DNA from: Amanita rubescens
Taxonomy: Eukaryota; Basidiomycota; Agaricomycetes; Agaricales; Amanitaceae
DNA length: 64,000 bases
Assembly (NCBI GenBank): GCA_015039365.1
Contig: WION01000291.1
Coordinates: 1-64,000 of the forward strand
Direction of reading: 5' to 3'
Part shown: in pieces, positions 21,912 to 34,254 of the stretch
Numbering within the stretch: the first letter of the stretch is position 1
Layout of the letters: each line of letters starts with the position of its first letter
Made by a program: the position numbers and the translations under genes
Notes under the pieces: generated by a model
What the model saw: only the letters and a program-made list of their open reading frames with translations
The model's database searches: none
Told to the model about the DNA's origin: nothing

Positions 21912-23063
21912 AAGCCGAAACCACGCACCACCGCAAATCTCGCGCCGAGGCGCCCCGATCGAAAGGCGCCCAATCCTAAACGTTAAAAAAGTTGTCGCTG
22001 TTGCTATTAGCGAAAAAAGTGGAGTGGGGAAAAGCACGATGGCCGGTACGCAAAATTGGCGTATACATGAAACACTGATCATCGATCAACTGCTTCGAAA
22101 TGCAAGTTCAACAACCTCACGTCTCCGAGTGGGCATCCTGGATCTTGACGTCTTCGGTCCTTCCATTCCGAAACTCATGGGTCTCCAAAATAGTATGGAA
22201 CCGGAGTTGACTGCCTGTGTGTTCGTCCTATCCTATTCCGCTTATCGTTACGTCCCTTGTTTTTTTTAATAACATCCATCATTTATGTATTAATCCTTTT
22301 TTACTTTTCGCAGCCGGTGCCATCAAACCTCTGACAAACCACGGGGTTCCGTGCATGTCTATGAGCTTCCTACTTCCCCGCACAGCAGATTACGAGGACA
22401 CTCCAATAGTATGGCGTGGATTAATGGTGCAAAAGGCTGTTCAACAACTCCTTTTTGACGTCGACTGGACCGGCGGCAATGGGGTGGGTTTAGATGTATT
22501 GGTCATTGACACGCCGCCAGGAACTGGTGATGTGCCGTTAACGCTTGGTCAACTCGTACAGTCGACAGTATGGGGTAGCCTATGATTCTAACAGTTTCCT
22601 AATTCCATCCTCTGATCCGACAGGTGCAATCATTGTATCAACGCCCCAAGTTGTTGCTCTGTCAGACGTCCGAAAAGGAATTGCAATGTTCCAGAAAGTA
22701 TCTGTGCCAGTAAGTGGGCGTCCTCATACCAATGGAGGACTCTAATAGGCCATATGTGCGCAGATCGCTGGTCTAGTGCTAAACCAGGCATATTTCACTT
22801 GTCCAACTTGTCCAACCTCACACAGCCTTTTTGGACCACCTGACGCATTTCGTTCTACTGCTGAACGGCTTATGTTAGACGTGTTAGCGGAACTACCGCT
22901 CGTCCCTCACGTAAGTATGAGTTCCGATGAAGGGCGGCCGTACATGTTGTTTCAGCATGAAAAATCATCCGAAGTACCCGTAGGGGAAGGTAAAGATCAA
23001 TGGTTAGAAGGGATGATGAATACGGCTCAGGCCGTTTGGAAGAAGCTAACACCCACAGTATAA
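21912..23063 (+). pseudogene. NUBPL/IND1-like relic (copy 2)
   Basis: Collinear with the gene at 2,644-3,825 but damaged. Exon 1 with the mitochondrial presequence is absent. The Walker A glycines are lost: the [10 protein letters not shown] coding region reads SEKSGVGKST with an added codon. The stretch for NLAFALG, including the intron acceptor, is deleted. Later segments survive well, with [30 protein letters not shown] (DMPP in the other copy), [13 protein letters not shown] and the CPTC pair. With neither a presequence nor a P-loop it cannot be an active ATPase. Confidence 0.88.
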
Positions 23064-25283
23064 TTTCGTTATCTACTCTTGAGCAAAATACATTACTTCG
23101 GGCTATAACTGCAATCGGATGTCACTCGAGATAGCAGATATAGGTTGTTACTTATCAGATAAGGCCTCGAGGGTTCTATTATACATTTACGCCAGAACAG
23201 AAGCCGTTGTTGCCGCAAGTAGATTCACCATGCCGTACACTGGACGGACGAACGGTCCAGGTTACCCTGCTGGACGTCTGGTTCCCTCACTTAAATAAGA
23301 CGATGGTCAATGATCACTCATGCAGACAATGTTCAAGCTTTATGTAGATGTAGGTTAGCACAAGGCTAGCTCGTTATTTCCGACATATCGAGAGCTGACC
23401 ATGCCTTTGCCACATCATGATGCCATATGCACAACATGAGTTCACTGGAGATATTTCGGCGAGTGAACCACTTCGCCATGCAAATCAATTTCGATTTACT
23501 TCATCAACCGATTCGTAACAACCTGTATCGTCCCTTTCAAATATCTCACCTATACAGCATGTTGCCGATCTGTACGTTACGATGAAAAGCTGGTCACTCC
23601 ACGGAAAATTAATAGCGCATGGGCGTTTCTCTTGAGAAATGTTAAAAACGTGACCTGTTTCTCGAAGTCGATAGTCCAGAAAGGAAACTCAAGTTGCCAT
23701 GCATTGATGCACCTAAAATAAGTAGACGTTGCCTGATGTTGCCTGTCCCTTTGAACTCAATCACCGCCAAGAGCAAGAAGAAGCTCGTATGATGTAATAA
23801 GCGACGTCCAATCACCTTAATGTATAAATACACAATCGCTCACCGCGGGAGGCAAAAAGGACTATACACTCGATATTCACTTATCATCGAGTAACCCGGC
23901 GCATGACAGTGAACATGATGCACCTAAACACTTCGATGTGTCACACGCGAAGAGTTCAGTAATCTGCGGCGCGTGTTGTGTGACTGAATCGTGAAAACGG
24001 GGAAAGTGTACCAAGGACATATATTATAAAAGATGTGGTAGAAATCGTGATAAGTTAATATACGCAGACCAGGAACGTGATCACGACGTTAGGTTCTGCT
24101 AGAGCCTAGCCCTTGAGATCTTACCGTTCTTCACGATGTGAACAATGGCACAGAGAGCCTTCATCAGTTCGCTGCTGAGATTAGCGGGGAGAATCGTCAG
24201 ATGATAGTGCATACGAGGGTGAAAAAACCGCGTTTCAGCACGGGATTCTCTGTTGGCCGGGGTGAACATGACAGCATGACACTGATGGAAACATGGGTAA
24301 AATGGCTTCGTGAAATGCAGAGCCCGTTGTTGTGAATGAAGCGTATTAAATAAATAAGACACACGAAACCAACGCGCCAGGCTAGACTTGATGGAAATGA
24401 GCGCTGCATGAATGTGCCCAATATTAAGAACAGATTACCGATTACCCTCTTGGGACCATGGGACCACTTTTGTATCATCTATAGGTTATGGACACGAGTT
24501 AGTAGGCTTCATTAAACGATATTAACCATTTCTTCAGAGGTTGTGTCATATGGTCTGATTGGATGTCAGGCGCGGTGTGCAACCTTGAAAGTGAGCGCAC
24601 GACATTTATGATGTCACGAGAACCTATTATAATTAGTATCTGTTCTGATACTGTTTTACGTCGTTATCACGAGCTTGGGAGGCATATATGGCAAACAGCG
24701 TCGTTAATAAGGAGAGTTCGGGTAGAGTATCAGAAAATATAAATAGAATCTTGCAAACATGGATGATCTTATCTCGCTGAGAAGAGATGCATGCAGTACA
24801 ATTGATGTGGCTTTGACACGCGTTTTGACAAGATTCCTAGACCGTCATGATCGTCGCACGATGGTGGATACGGCTTGTAGTATGGTTCACAAGCTCGCAA
24901 AGGTTGTCTGCGTTAGACTTGCAGGAGAGGTGAGACGAGAGACTCACAAAAATGGGCAGCACGCGCTGGGCTGGCGCTCATGAGGTGCCATCTGGTGCCA
25001 TGCAATGCCACTTGAAGCTTGATGGATGCTGACAGATGCTGATTGTTATAGTTGCGCCTGACCTGATATGGTATAGTATCGTATCTTCGCAAGTCTGTTT
25101 TAGCAGCTGAATTGACCCTTTTTGGGTTGCTACCGCTGCTAATTTTAGCACAGTACACCAACGCCCATTGCCAAGTGCTGTCTAGGTTCTACGTAGCACT
25201 ACATATTATGGATCACCGTTCGTTATCTACCAGTTTTGAATCCCATGAGATGTCAGACGATAAGTTAATTTAAATACTTCGTC
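23064..25283. other. Non-coding stretch of IR1 right arm
   Basis: Counterpart of 332-2,643. Short open frames (24,138-24,335 plus, 24,197-24,478 minus) lie in the block resembling 1,290-1,530, but the two arms do not preserve one common frame. I see no supported gene. Confidence 0.6.
24795..25131. repeat. Segment flipped relative to the other arm
   Basis: Begins acaattgatgtggctttgac and ends tttttgggttgct. The related segment at 575-877 reads in the same plus-strand direction even though all surrounding sequence is reverse-complemented between the arms. Ends carry short related sequences (gtagcagc-like and gttgct-like). Confidence 0.75.
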
Positions 25284-27252
25284 CTATCTGTACTTCATAC
25301 GCATTTCCAGAGTGACGACTGCTAACCCAACACCCATCATAACGACAAGAGGTAATATGTTCCATCTTGCAAATACCCTTTGTATTATCCTATTTCCCGG
25401 CTTTCGCTCATTGATTATTCCTTTCCATAGTAGACCTGCGAGACTAGCACTGAAGACGAAGCTAACGGCACCAATATTGCTAGCGACCGCAAGCGCGATG
25501 CCAGCAGCGCGCCTACTGTCAGGAGGGAGATCGGCGGCACGTACAATTCGAGTGAGCAATATTGTCGCTCCAATGTTTGTCCCGCAGATGTTACAAAGTA
25601 TGACACCCACGACACCTGTGATCCAAACCATCGGGTACATCTCTTTGTTTGTTGCGATGACAAGCCAGCGCGCGAAAATGTTTATCCAGCCTTGACCGGA
25701 GAGCGCTTCGATCAGGATGAATTGGGAGAAAGCGAAAGGGACTAGCGCAAATGGGAGGCGGGGGAAGGCATTGTATAACGTCGGTAGATGGTCCTTGGTG
25801 AACTTTACAACAGCGAGTAGACAGGGAATTTCTTCCCACCACTGTTTCTCCATCATCGGCTCCGGTTTCAGTTCATTGATGATCTCTGGTGCGACATGTG
25901 TCCCTGTGCTCTGGGGGCTTAGAGCGCTGGGAGCGAAGTCCTTTATCGATCTTGTTTCAGAATGGTCCTGATATCCCGATGTGGTCTCCCGCTGGTAGCA
26001 CACCGCTGGCACTGTTTCCCAAGAACTGTTTGGCGAGTCGCCTTTCAGCTCCAAATTTGCCTTCTGGTTCTCCGCATTATTTCTTCGAGCGCTCTGTGGC
26101 GAGGCACCGTTTTTGGATACATTTCCCACCCTTGTCAGAAATTTTTCTGCCGAAGCGGGGTGCGGCTCTGCTTCCTCCTGATTATTCTCGGGGAGGGACA
26201 CCTTTATCCGTTCTCGAAGTTTATCAATACCAATGGTCTTGACCCGGTAAAGATCCCAGGCGATATCAAAAACGAATTTGGTGGCAGCGAATGGAAGTGC
26301 GATTTTCCATACCTCGACGACGAAGCTGACGACAAGGGCGGTGACGAGGGCGCCACCAAGAAGAAAAGTCCCTACGATCGCCCCCGGCAAATCGTTTATC
26401 GCTTCCCGAGCCCTGAACTTCATAGTATCGGGCAGCGTAGGAGCTAGTTTGCCTGTCATACGGTACTGGGCATACAGTGCCACAAGACATGTCACGCTGC
26501 ATGCGGCGAAAGGGAAGAATATCCATGCTGTGTAGGCCGCGTTCTCAATTCCGAAGCCTTCGCAGATGACAACATTTGTAGGATTGCCGACAAAAAGAAT
26601 CATGCTAGCCGTATTGGCAGCGGCAAATTCAGACATGAGCCACGGTAGGGGGTCGAGCTACAGAAGATCAGTGACGCAATCGGGACAAAGCGATATGCGT
26701 ACTTTAGCGGCGTCAGTATAGTACACCAAGAAGAGTGTGCCGGACAAGATCGTTGGATCGGTTCCAAAGAAACCACTTAGTGCGGTTATCAGAAGGTAAA
26801 AGTAGATGAAGAGCTTCGTCCCACTTCTTCCACTAACGTTGCTTACCCAATATGCCGCAGCTTTGAGTATGCCGGTTACATCTAGTGTGATAGACATGTA
26901 TGCAAGCGAGAAAAACAAGATCAGGATGTTATACGGTTTAACACCGGTACCGTCTGTCCCCCTGAGGCAGATCAATATGTGCAAATTCATGTGTATTTGA
27001 ACCACGTACACAATACCATGTCGGATCTACCACATCGTTAGGATGGAATTTCGTGACAAACATGGGGCGTACGGTGGTTGCCCCTAAACATTGAGAGGCC
27101 CATAAAATGGCAATTATAATAATCGGCGCTGTCAGAAGATTGAGAGGAAAATGTCGGTTTCGTCCCAGGGGTATCTTCAATGGACGAATTACAGTGATGA
27201 TTGAGAGGATAAACAAGATGAGAGTGGCGATAGCTTTTCCAGAGACCATCAT
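25284..27252 (-). CDS. ArsB/CitT-type membrane permease (copy B, full length)
   Basis: Multi-pass transporter with three recognisable exons. Exon 1 starts at 27,252 (MMVSGKAIATLILFILS, two hydrophobic segments). Exon 2 is about 26,700-26,960 (YNILILFFSLAYMSITLD, SGFFGTDPTILSGTLFLVYY). Exon 3 is about 25,284-26,660, with MILFVGNPTNVV, FPFAACSVTCLVALYAQY, a long hydrophilic central loop, then FALVPFAFSQFILIEAL and CGTNIGATILLT. The NPTN and GTNIGAT motifs in two halves are characteristic of the ArsB/CitT ion-transporter superfamily, in which each half supplies a re-entrant substrate loop. The exon 1/2 junction is not in phase with the simplest splice sites, so a mini-exon may lie at about 26,960-27,070. 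Substrate unknown; arsenite efflux is one possibility only. Confidence 0.82.
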
Positions 27253-28530
27253 GAATTATTCGCATTAATGATGGTTCTGTATTTTTATAGAAAATGATTG
27301 TTAAAGCGATCGTGGTCGTGAGACAATTACAATCGACTCACAATTGCAGAAAACAGTTCTTGTGCAACAGCCTTGAACAACCAGTGAGGTTGTGAGGCTG
27401 TACACTATATCCGGGGGGAAGGGTTTTGAAAAAGCTGTAAAGCTCATGCCTTTATAAGTCACTTCTCCTCAGGAAACAATCATTTCGAATGGTAAATACA
27501 AGCACGCTCAGCAGCCCATTCTAACACCCAGATACCGCCGTGTCACGCCCTCACTGGCAGGTACTTTTTCATCTAATGCAGAGTTAGGGCCATGGCCTTT
27601 TCTTGACACCCGCGACTCTGTAAGCGTGCTTATCATTTATTGCTTGAATATGGCGCAACCTAGGCCTACTGAAGTGAAGGCGGATTATCAAACATAAGGA
27701 AACAACTCGAGTTGCTTAGAAAGCTGCCCAATTGTTAATTCCCAACTGGCGCGCGCTCAACATGAGACAAGTAGGATACACGATGTGGCAGCATGCTCAA
27801 TGCAGTACGTTGAAATGATGATCAATCAGAAGGGGTGCCTTTCTCCAAGCCTGAAATGAATCACGTCGACGGAAAGAGTACCGCGGACCGGTGTTGAATG
27901 CGTCGTAGTAATCAGATCTCACTCGTTCCCCATCCAGGTATCGTCCGTTTATCAAGGATTTTGTTCGGGGAGGTGAAATCATGTATGTATAACTTGTCGT
28001 AGCTCCGCGCTCCTCATATCGCTCATCATGCGTGATCTACTATAGATGTTTGAAAATTTGCTTCGGAAATCAGCGCTTCAGCTCCGGATTTGTGTGGGAG
28101 GTCTATGTGCCTTTTATCTACACCTCTTATAAGTATACTAGACGAAGTAATTGGCTGGGCCAGCGCAAGGTGTCCAACTTACTAAGTTACTTTTCGCATG
28201 ATCAACTTGCTCTCCCCTCCAACTCCGCTCTGGCAGCCACCTGGGGCTGCCGACGCGGCCCGACGGCGAGATCCACCTCCCTCCTGGTACAACTTTCCTC
28301 CCCACTGTCCCCCGACACTCCTCTCCTGACCATTTGCTCTTCAACCGTTCACTTTGCGCAGCAGTATCTCAATAGCTCTCCACCAGACCACTCCTGGGCA
28401 ACCTCCCCTAATCGTGCTCTGCAGTGTTGGCTCCTCTCTGTCCTGCGCCGTCCATGCACCGTCTCTGCGCATACTGGCCAATCTCGCGCTCCAATGATCT
28501 GGTTGGCAGCACGCTCATGACCCTCAACCA
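27253..28530. other. Intergenic stretch with a C/T-rich block
   Basis: No gene recognised. About 28,140-28,525 is strikingly C/T-rich on the plus strand and interrupts sequence related to the permease family: similarity to 39,090 onward begins again at about 28,528. Open frames on both strands here lack splice or domain support. Confidence 0.45.
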
Positions 28531-29300
28531 ATATGTTGAGCTAGTTCGCGAGAATATCCATCCAACCTTGAGCAGATAGCGCCTCGACGAGGATAAATTG
28601 AGAGAAGGCGAAAAAGACGGAAGCCGAGGGAGCGCGTTGTATAGAGTAGGTAAATTCCTCTTAACGTAGTCTTTCATCCTCTTCAAATAGGGAATGGCTA
28701 ACCGCCTCAGTGGGCACGTCGACTCTGTTGAGCTTCCGTGCTGCACGAACCGTATCAGGACGTATCAATTGAAATGGGCTAGACGCGTACCCAGGAGTGT
28801 ACCAAACAAAATCACCGAATCATCTCCAAAGAGGAATGTTAGTATAGGAATAGCATGTTCCGTTCCCTCAGCTGACGCTATTGCTATTGTAACTCTGAAT
28901 CCGCTAGGTCTGCTCAACGTAACGGACATGTATACGAGCAGAAAGAACATGATCAGGATGTTGCATGGCTCGACACTGGCAGGGTCTGTGGAATCAGAAT
29001 ACATTCGAAAAAATACACATACGAACTGCATACACTATTCCTTGCAAAATCTAACATTTCATTAGAGAATGCTTCCATGGTAGATAGTGCAAGACTTACT
29101 GTAAATTGCCTCGAGACACCGCGACACCCATAAAATAACAATCACGATGACTCAGACCGGTCAGAGAAATGTCGGTTTCCCCTAAAAGGGACCTTTGTCA
29201 CTGGACGGATTGTGGTGACGGTAGGTAAGTGGACGATATAATGGTAACGATGGCTTTTCCGAAAACCATTGGGCTTGCTTTGACCAAAGATAGCTGCGGA
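28528..29300 (-). pseudogene. Permease relic (copy C)
   Basis: Degenerate match to copy E (38,896-39,964). It retains LKRMKDYVKRNLPTLYNALPR, then loses frame. Fragments of the second exon (PASVEPCNILIMFFLLVYMSV) and of the first exon follow with deletions. The C-terminal transmembrane part is replaced by the C/T-rich block at 28,140-28,525. Like copy E, it lacks the NPTN half. Confidence 0.8.
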
Positions 29301-29555
29301 AACCGAGTGCAAAGGTAGAATTGCAAGACGATGGTACCGTGACAAATGGGATTGCTTATTTTGGCAATGAGCTTTGAAATTGCTGTAGAGAGGCTGGTAT
29401 ACGAATTTGACGCATTCAGCACTAGGCGCCCAGTTGGGAGGAGGCCCCAACCTCATAACGAAATAGTACATATGCCTGTCCACTTTCTTCAACTACAGAG
29501 TGCGGCATCGGAAGGTAGCGTACCATATTAGTCGTAATTACCACCCAATAAGAGT

Positions 29556-31632
29556 GTTTGGTCCCTAGTCCTTGGGACTCTCTCATCTCTTCCAGCCCAG
29601 ACCCCGCCCAAAGCCCGGTCCACGCTGTCCTACCCCGCCTCGCTCAGCCGGCTCAGGAAAACGATAATATAGAGTACAAGCTCCAGCTCTCTCCCGCTTT
29701 ACGCGCCTTGTTACCGAACTCAAAATGATGGCGTACTGTGGTTACTACTCCAAGTTCAAGTCTTGTTTCGGAAGCTGGGAAAAGCCCACAATCATGATAC
29801 CGTCGATGCCAATCGACAAATCAAGGGCTTTTCCTGAGTTATTTCTTGCCCTCTTCCGGCCTCACATATCACCGTCTTGGCAGCGTTCTGCGGCCAAGTC
29901 ATCCCTGCTCATGGTGAATATGCCCACAACGACGACGACGAGTTCTTCTGCACATAAATCTTCAAGCTCAGGTCCAAAATCAAGCTTAAGCATGGCCGTT
30001 GACAAGCGTCCGGACACTGACCGATTACGCTTCCGCCATACTGCCTCTGGGTCTGGTTCCTCATCCTCTTTGACGGCACAGCCGCAGTGCGTACCAATCA
30101 AGACCACGATTCCCAGGGGTTCAGTTCACCGTTGACATTCAGGGGACCCCAACCTGGATTCTCGAGATGATGCGGGGCGTTTCAGCCATGATCAACTGAG
30201 AATATAAGCTCGAGTACGCCCTGTCACCAAAGCCGGAGCGAAAGAGAAGGGAAAAATGAAGCTTGCGTCTTCCACCTCAGGCGGCGGTTGGTAGGTCCTG
30301 GTCGTCGATAGATATCGACGTGGAAGGAGGCGGGAAGTCCGCTAAACGAGATTCGAAAAGAAGGGGATAGGGAAAAGGCGGGAAGCGAATGGGGTGAAGA
30401 AAAGACCAACTGATGGATTACTCATGGATGCGGATGTCAGCATGGCTGATGTCAATATAACACTGGTCAATCCTGGTCCGTCAGATTCCGGGTTGAAGCC
30501 TAGACGAAGGGAGATGCTCCCTCGGCCTCCTCCAATCTCTAACAGCAAATCGGCGCATTGCAATCCAGGGTTCCGGCTCGAGTTCGGCTCCTAGCTCGGT
30601 GCGGAACCGTCAAGTAGGACATAGCAGACATTCGGCTTTGGACTCGACTTGCATGGCTTCGCCCTCTGGTGGTCCACTCGAGGAGGCGATGATAGATATA
30701 GAAGAGCCAGAAATCCAGTTGCACCCGTTGTTGGAGAAGAAACGTCTGAAGGAAGTCAAGTGGTCGCAGGGGCACGCTTCTCCCGTTCCTAATGGTCCTG
30801 TCAGCTACAACCCTCCAACCCTCCTGCAAAAGGTGTCGCTTACGAGAATTGCGTCCACCCCTGACGTTTTGACCAGATCACGGCCTTTTCACCCTTCCCA
30901 GCTCCCGCTCCGCCCAATGCATCTCACTCCTCTCTCCAGGGCTCTCCCAGACCTCCCCGCCTCGAATGGGAAGGTCGCGCATGGCTCCTCTACCTGAGAC
31001 GCCGGCAGGGGTACCGTACTCGATCACCATTTACGTTCCCACCAACGCCCGAAATCGGTATTCATGAGGAGGAAAAAGATATTGAAAGAGATCTACGCCG
31101 AGGAGTAATTCCACTCAGTCCGCTCGTCTAAGCAAGGGTACCGTACTCGATCACCATTTGCGTTCCCCGAATCAGTATTCGAGGGTGGTGGTTCTGAGAC
31201 GGGGGACCAAGAAGGAATTACCAGTGAAATAAAAGGAATCCAAGACCAGGGAGAAGGGGTGGATGGTGTCGAGGGTGGAGATCCTGATTCGTCATTTAGC
31301 GATATGGTGTTTGATGTAAGTATTGATGCCTTGGAGGAGACTATGAAGAAGTATGATTAATTGCCCGGCATGGCAGGGCAAGATTTTGTGTATTTAACGT
31401 ACTTTTTTTGTTGGCCATCTCGCATTTTGGTGTATACATAGCTACTTGTGGATCGTGATATAGATGGAGTTCCACGGAAGGTGGGTATATTTGTTGGGAG
31501 TTGAATGCTTTGAAAGCATGCATTACAGCATGACATAGTTGAAATTAATTGGCCTTCAAGTTCAACAATGCCAGGAATATCTTCATTCATACATGTGTAG
31601 TCCAGGCTGTCCAGCAGATTCTTGGAGGTGAT
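29556..31632 (+). pseudogene. Chimeric pseudogene: GTPBP-like 5' end joined to the Ser-rich gene
   Basis: 29,556-29,730 follows 10,430-10,610 (coding for the PSPWDSLISSS, PSPVHAVLPRL and VEYKLQL region). At about 29,735 it switches to the Ser-rich gene at the level of 19,210 (GTGGTTACTAC..CAAGTTCAAG). It continues with many indels to the shared C-terminus (FSDMVFDVSIDALEETM) and 3' flank up to 31,632. Relative to the intact locus, the intervening ~8.6 kb, with all three secreted-protein genes and the retroposon, is absent. Exon 1 of the Ser-rich gene is mostly deleted and the frame is broken at several places. Confidence 0.85.
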
Positions 31633-31919
31633 ACTATAAATACTACAATAGCTTACTTCACTGATCAGGTGCCATAGGTTATTTACTACATATGTTGCCT
31701 TAGTACCTGTATATTTTAGTAGCCTGTTGGAATGCTGGCTATCAGCAATTTAAGTTCATTGTCTCCATCTCCCTTAAGTAGTTAACTAACCAAATCTCAC
31801 AATTCCATAGTAATTGCAGTAGATAGTAGTAGAAATGTACATATAACAATCTTCTTGTACCATTTCAATCCACCCTTACAAACAAGAATATATCTCAGTC
31901 ATTTCCACCTATACATAGG

Positions 31920-34254
31920 CTATAGCCCTAACCTCTTTTTTATCCTTCCAGGTAATGCCTTCAGCTTTTTGGCTTTTGTTAAATCTGAGTCTTTCTGCAT
32001 CAATTCCTCTTTTTTTATTTGTGTCAATCTCAAGTTTTCTGTGGCAGAGAGGGTATCAGGATGCTCTGCCCCAAACTTTATCTTTCTTTTCTCTGCTACT
32101 TCCAATTGCAGCCCTTCTGCTTCTTCTATCTTGCCTTGATTGAAGTAAGTTACTGCCAAATTATGCATGATGGAAAGGGTATCTGGATGGTCAGCTCCAA
32201 GCTCTGCTTTTCTTCCATTCATCACTTCAACTTCCAGCTTCTCTGCCATATCCACCTTGCCTTGCTCCTTGTATGTTAATGCTAAGCTGTATGAGGCAGA
32301 AAGGGTGTCTGGGTGGTCTAATCCAAGCTTTTCCTTCCTCAACTTCAACACTTCCACCTGCAACTTCTCAGCTTTTTCCATTTGGCCTTGCTCTTTGTAT
32401 GTCAATGCCAGATTGTACATTGTTGAAAGAGTATCTTTATGGCCTTGTTCAAGTGTTGCCTTCCTTCCTCCTAACACAGCCAATTGCAAGTTCTCTGCAT
32501 CTTTTACCCTGCCTTGATTAAAATATGCTACTGCTAAATTGTGCATGACATCTAATGTTTTTGGATGCTTTTCTCCAAGTGTTACTTTTCTTCTTTCCAA
32601 CACTTTTAGCTGCAGTACCTCTGCCTCATTCATTCTGCCTTGTTTCTGATATATTATTGCCAAGCTATCCATGCTGGAAAGGGTGTCTGGATGCTGTTCT
32701 CCAAGCTTTGCCTTCCTCACATCTAGCACTTTCAGCTCCAGATTCTTTGCCATTTCCAGTTTTCCAACTCTCCTATATGTTGAAGCCAAATTATGCATGG
32801 TGGTAAGAGTAAACAGATGATCTTCCCCAAGCTTTTCAATTCTTTTTTCTATCATGCATTTGTACAATTGTTCAGCTTCTGCCCAGTTCCTTGTTCTATG
32901 AAATGCAAAGGCAAACCTTCCCCATTCATCATCAAAGCCAATAATTTTAAGTTGCAACTTCTGTGCATGAGTGTAGCATGCTCTAATATGTGGAATAATG
33001 TGCATGCATGATTCATAGCTATTATCACATTCAATTGGCTCAATTGAACATGACAGTAGAGCAGCTGCCTTGTAATAAGCAGAAGACTGTACATGTACAC
33101 TTGACATCCTATCTCTGCTCCAAGCATGTATCAATGGGTGTATGGAATACACCCCATTGTGGCTCCCTGGCTTTATGAGAGAAAAGGAAAGCAAGACTTG
33201 TATACCAGCCCTGAATTGTAGTTCATTCCAATGGCTATTGAGGAACAGTGCTTTGGAATCCAGAAAATCCACCAATAGTGGCAATCCTAATTTTTTTTCT
33301 TTTTTAATGTCTCTTCTGCTGTAGTTCTCAGCTGCATTCTTAAATATGTCTTCTGATATTTCATTATGATGCATAAATGCAAAATAATGAAAAAGGATAA
33401 CTGCACTTCGTGCTGCAATGCTTTCTTTCCCTGAATCATCTGCAGCCCTTGATTCAATCTCTTTCATTGGAATCTCCCAAGTCACATATGTAGATTTCCC
33501 ATATTTGGATGCCCCTTGGAATGATGAATTTGACATCAGCTCTCCACATTGTTTGGAATAGAGCTCTAGATAGCTGTCTAGACCACAACCATGGGCATGT
33601 ATGTATGCTCCAGCTTGATCAATGGCAAGTGGGATGTATCCCAATGCTGAGACAATCTCTGCAGCTGATACCTTAACACTAGGAGAGTTATCCACAATTG
33701 AGGCTGAATTCAAGAGCAATGAAATGGCCTCTGTCTCTGCCATTTCACAAACCTCAATTGACTCCAAAGTGATCCTGGATAGTTCCCTGTTCCTGCTTGT
33801 AATGAGGATGTTTCCACACTGGTCTGGTGGAAGGTACTTTTCAACTATTTCATACCCAATTCCATCTGCATTGTCAAATACTATAAGCCAGTTTTGTCCA
33901 ATGGAAGAGATCCACTGCAAAGCAGATTCAGCAGAGATATCATTCATTTTGTTTTTCTTTGCAATTTGTTTAAGCCTGAGGTCAATGCTGGCCTCATCAG
34001 AAGCATCAATCCAGAATATATCAGAAAACCTTTGAATGTGTAAAATCAAATGGGGGCAGAGGCAGCAAATGATTTGACAAATACCATTCTTTGTTTTGTG
34101 CTATGAATTGTAGACAGATCTGAGTCTTACCAATACCACCCAAGCCATATAAAAGAAATGACTTCCTATATTTACCATCATTGCAAAAATGTCTCCCAAG
34201 CAGCTGCAGGTAAGTGTCCCGACCAGTGAACATTTTACCTGGTGAGTTTAGAGG
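31920..34254 (-). CDS. NB-ARC/TPR STAND protein (NLR-like)
   Basis: Fungal NLR-type signal-transduction ATPase. The first recognised exon (about 34,085-34,254) has the lead-in LPPL..SPGKMFTGRD and the P-loop LYGLGGIGKTQ. A 55-bp intron (34,030-34,084) joins it to a 2.1-kb exon. That exon carries the Walker B-like NWLIVFDNADG, the RNBS-B-like GNILITSRNREL, the GLPL-like YIPLAIDQAGAYIH, and at least seven tetratricopeptide repeats of exactly 42 aa (LGEQHPDTLSSMDSLAIIYQ type), ending in a basic tail. Such proteins sense non-self or damage through the repeats and signal through an N-terminal domain; here none is found, and an in-frame stop lies shortly upstream, so the gene may be truncated or have a distant first exon. 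The gene is markedly more AT-rich than its neighbours. Confidence 0.85.
32010..32830 (-). repeat. 126-bp tandem repeats coding for TPRs
   Basis: Inside the NB-ARC/TPR gene, units of exactly 126 bp encode 42-aa repeats of the form LG..HPDTL...NLA..Y..QG....AE.LQ.. . At least seven consecutive units without length variation; adjacent units are similar at nucleotide level. Confidence 0.85.

Larger units (their letters stand above)
21912..25614. repeat. Right arm of large inverted duplication (IR1)
   Basis: Inverted counterpart of 1-3,825. From 21,912 (NUBPL exon 2) to 25,614 (the level of the window's first base in the permease). Identity is high but interrupted by small indels and by a ~300-bp segment in the opposite relative orientation (24,795-25,131). 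Confidence 0.85.

Noticed and set aside
24138..24478. Possible small gene in IR1 right arm (also 1,263-1,451 in the left arm)
   Set aside because: The arms preserve different frames on different strands, so there is no evidence of coding constraint.
31855..33011. Plus-strand open frames rich in Phe, Leu and Ser
   Set aside because: Antisense to the TPR region; their regular spacing simply mirrors the 126-bp repeats.
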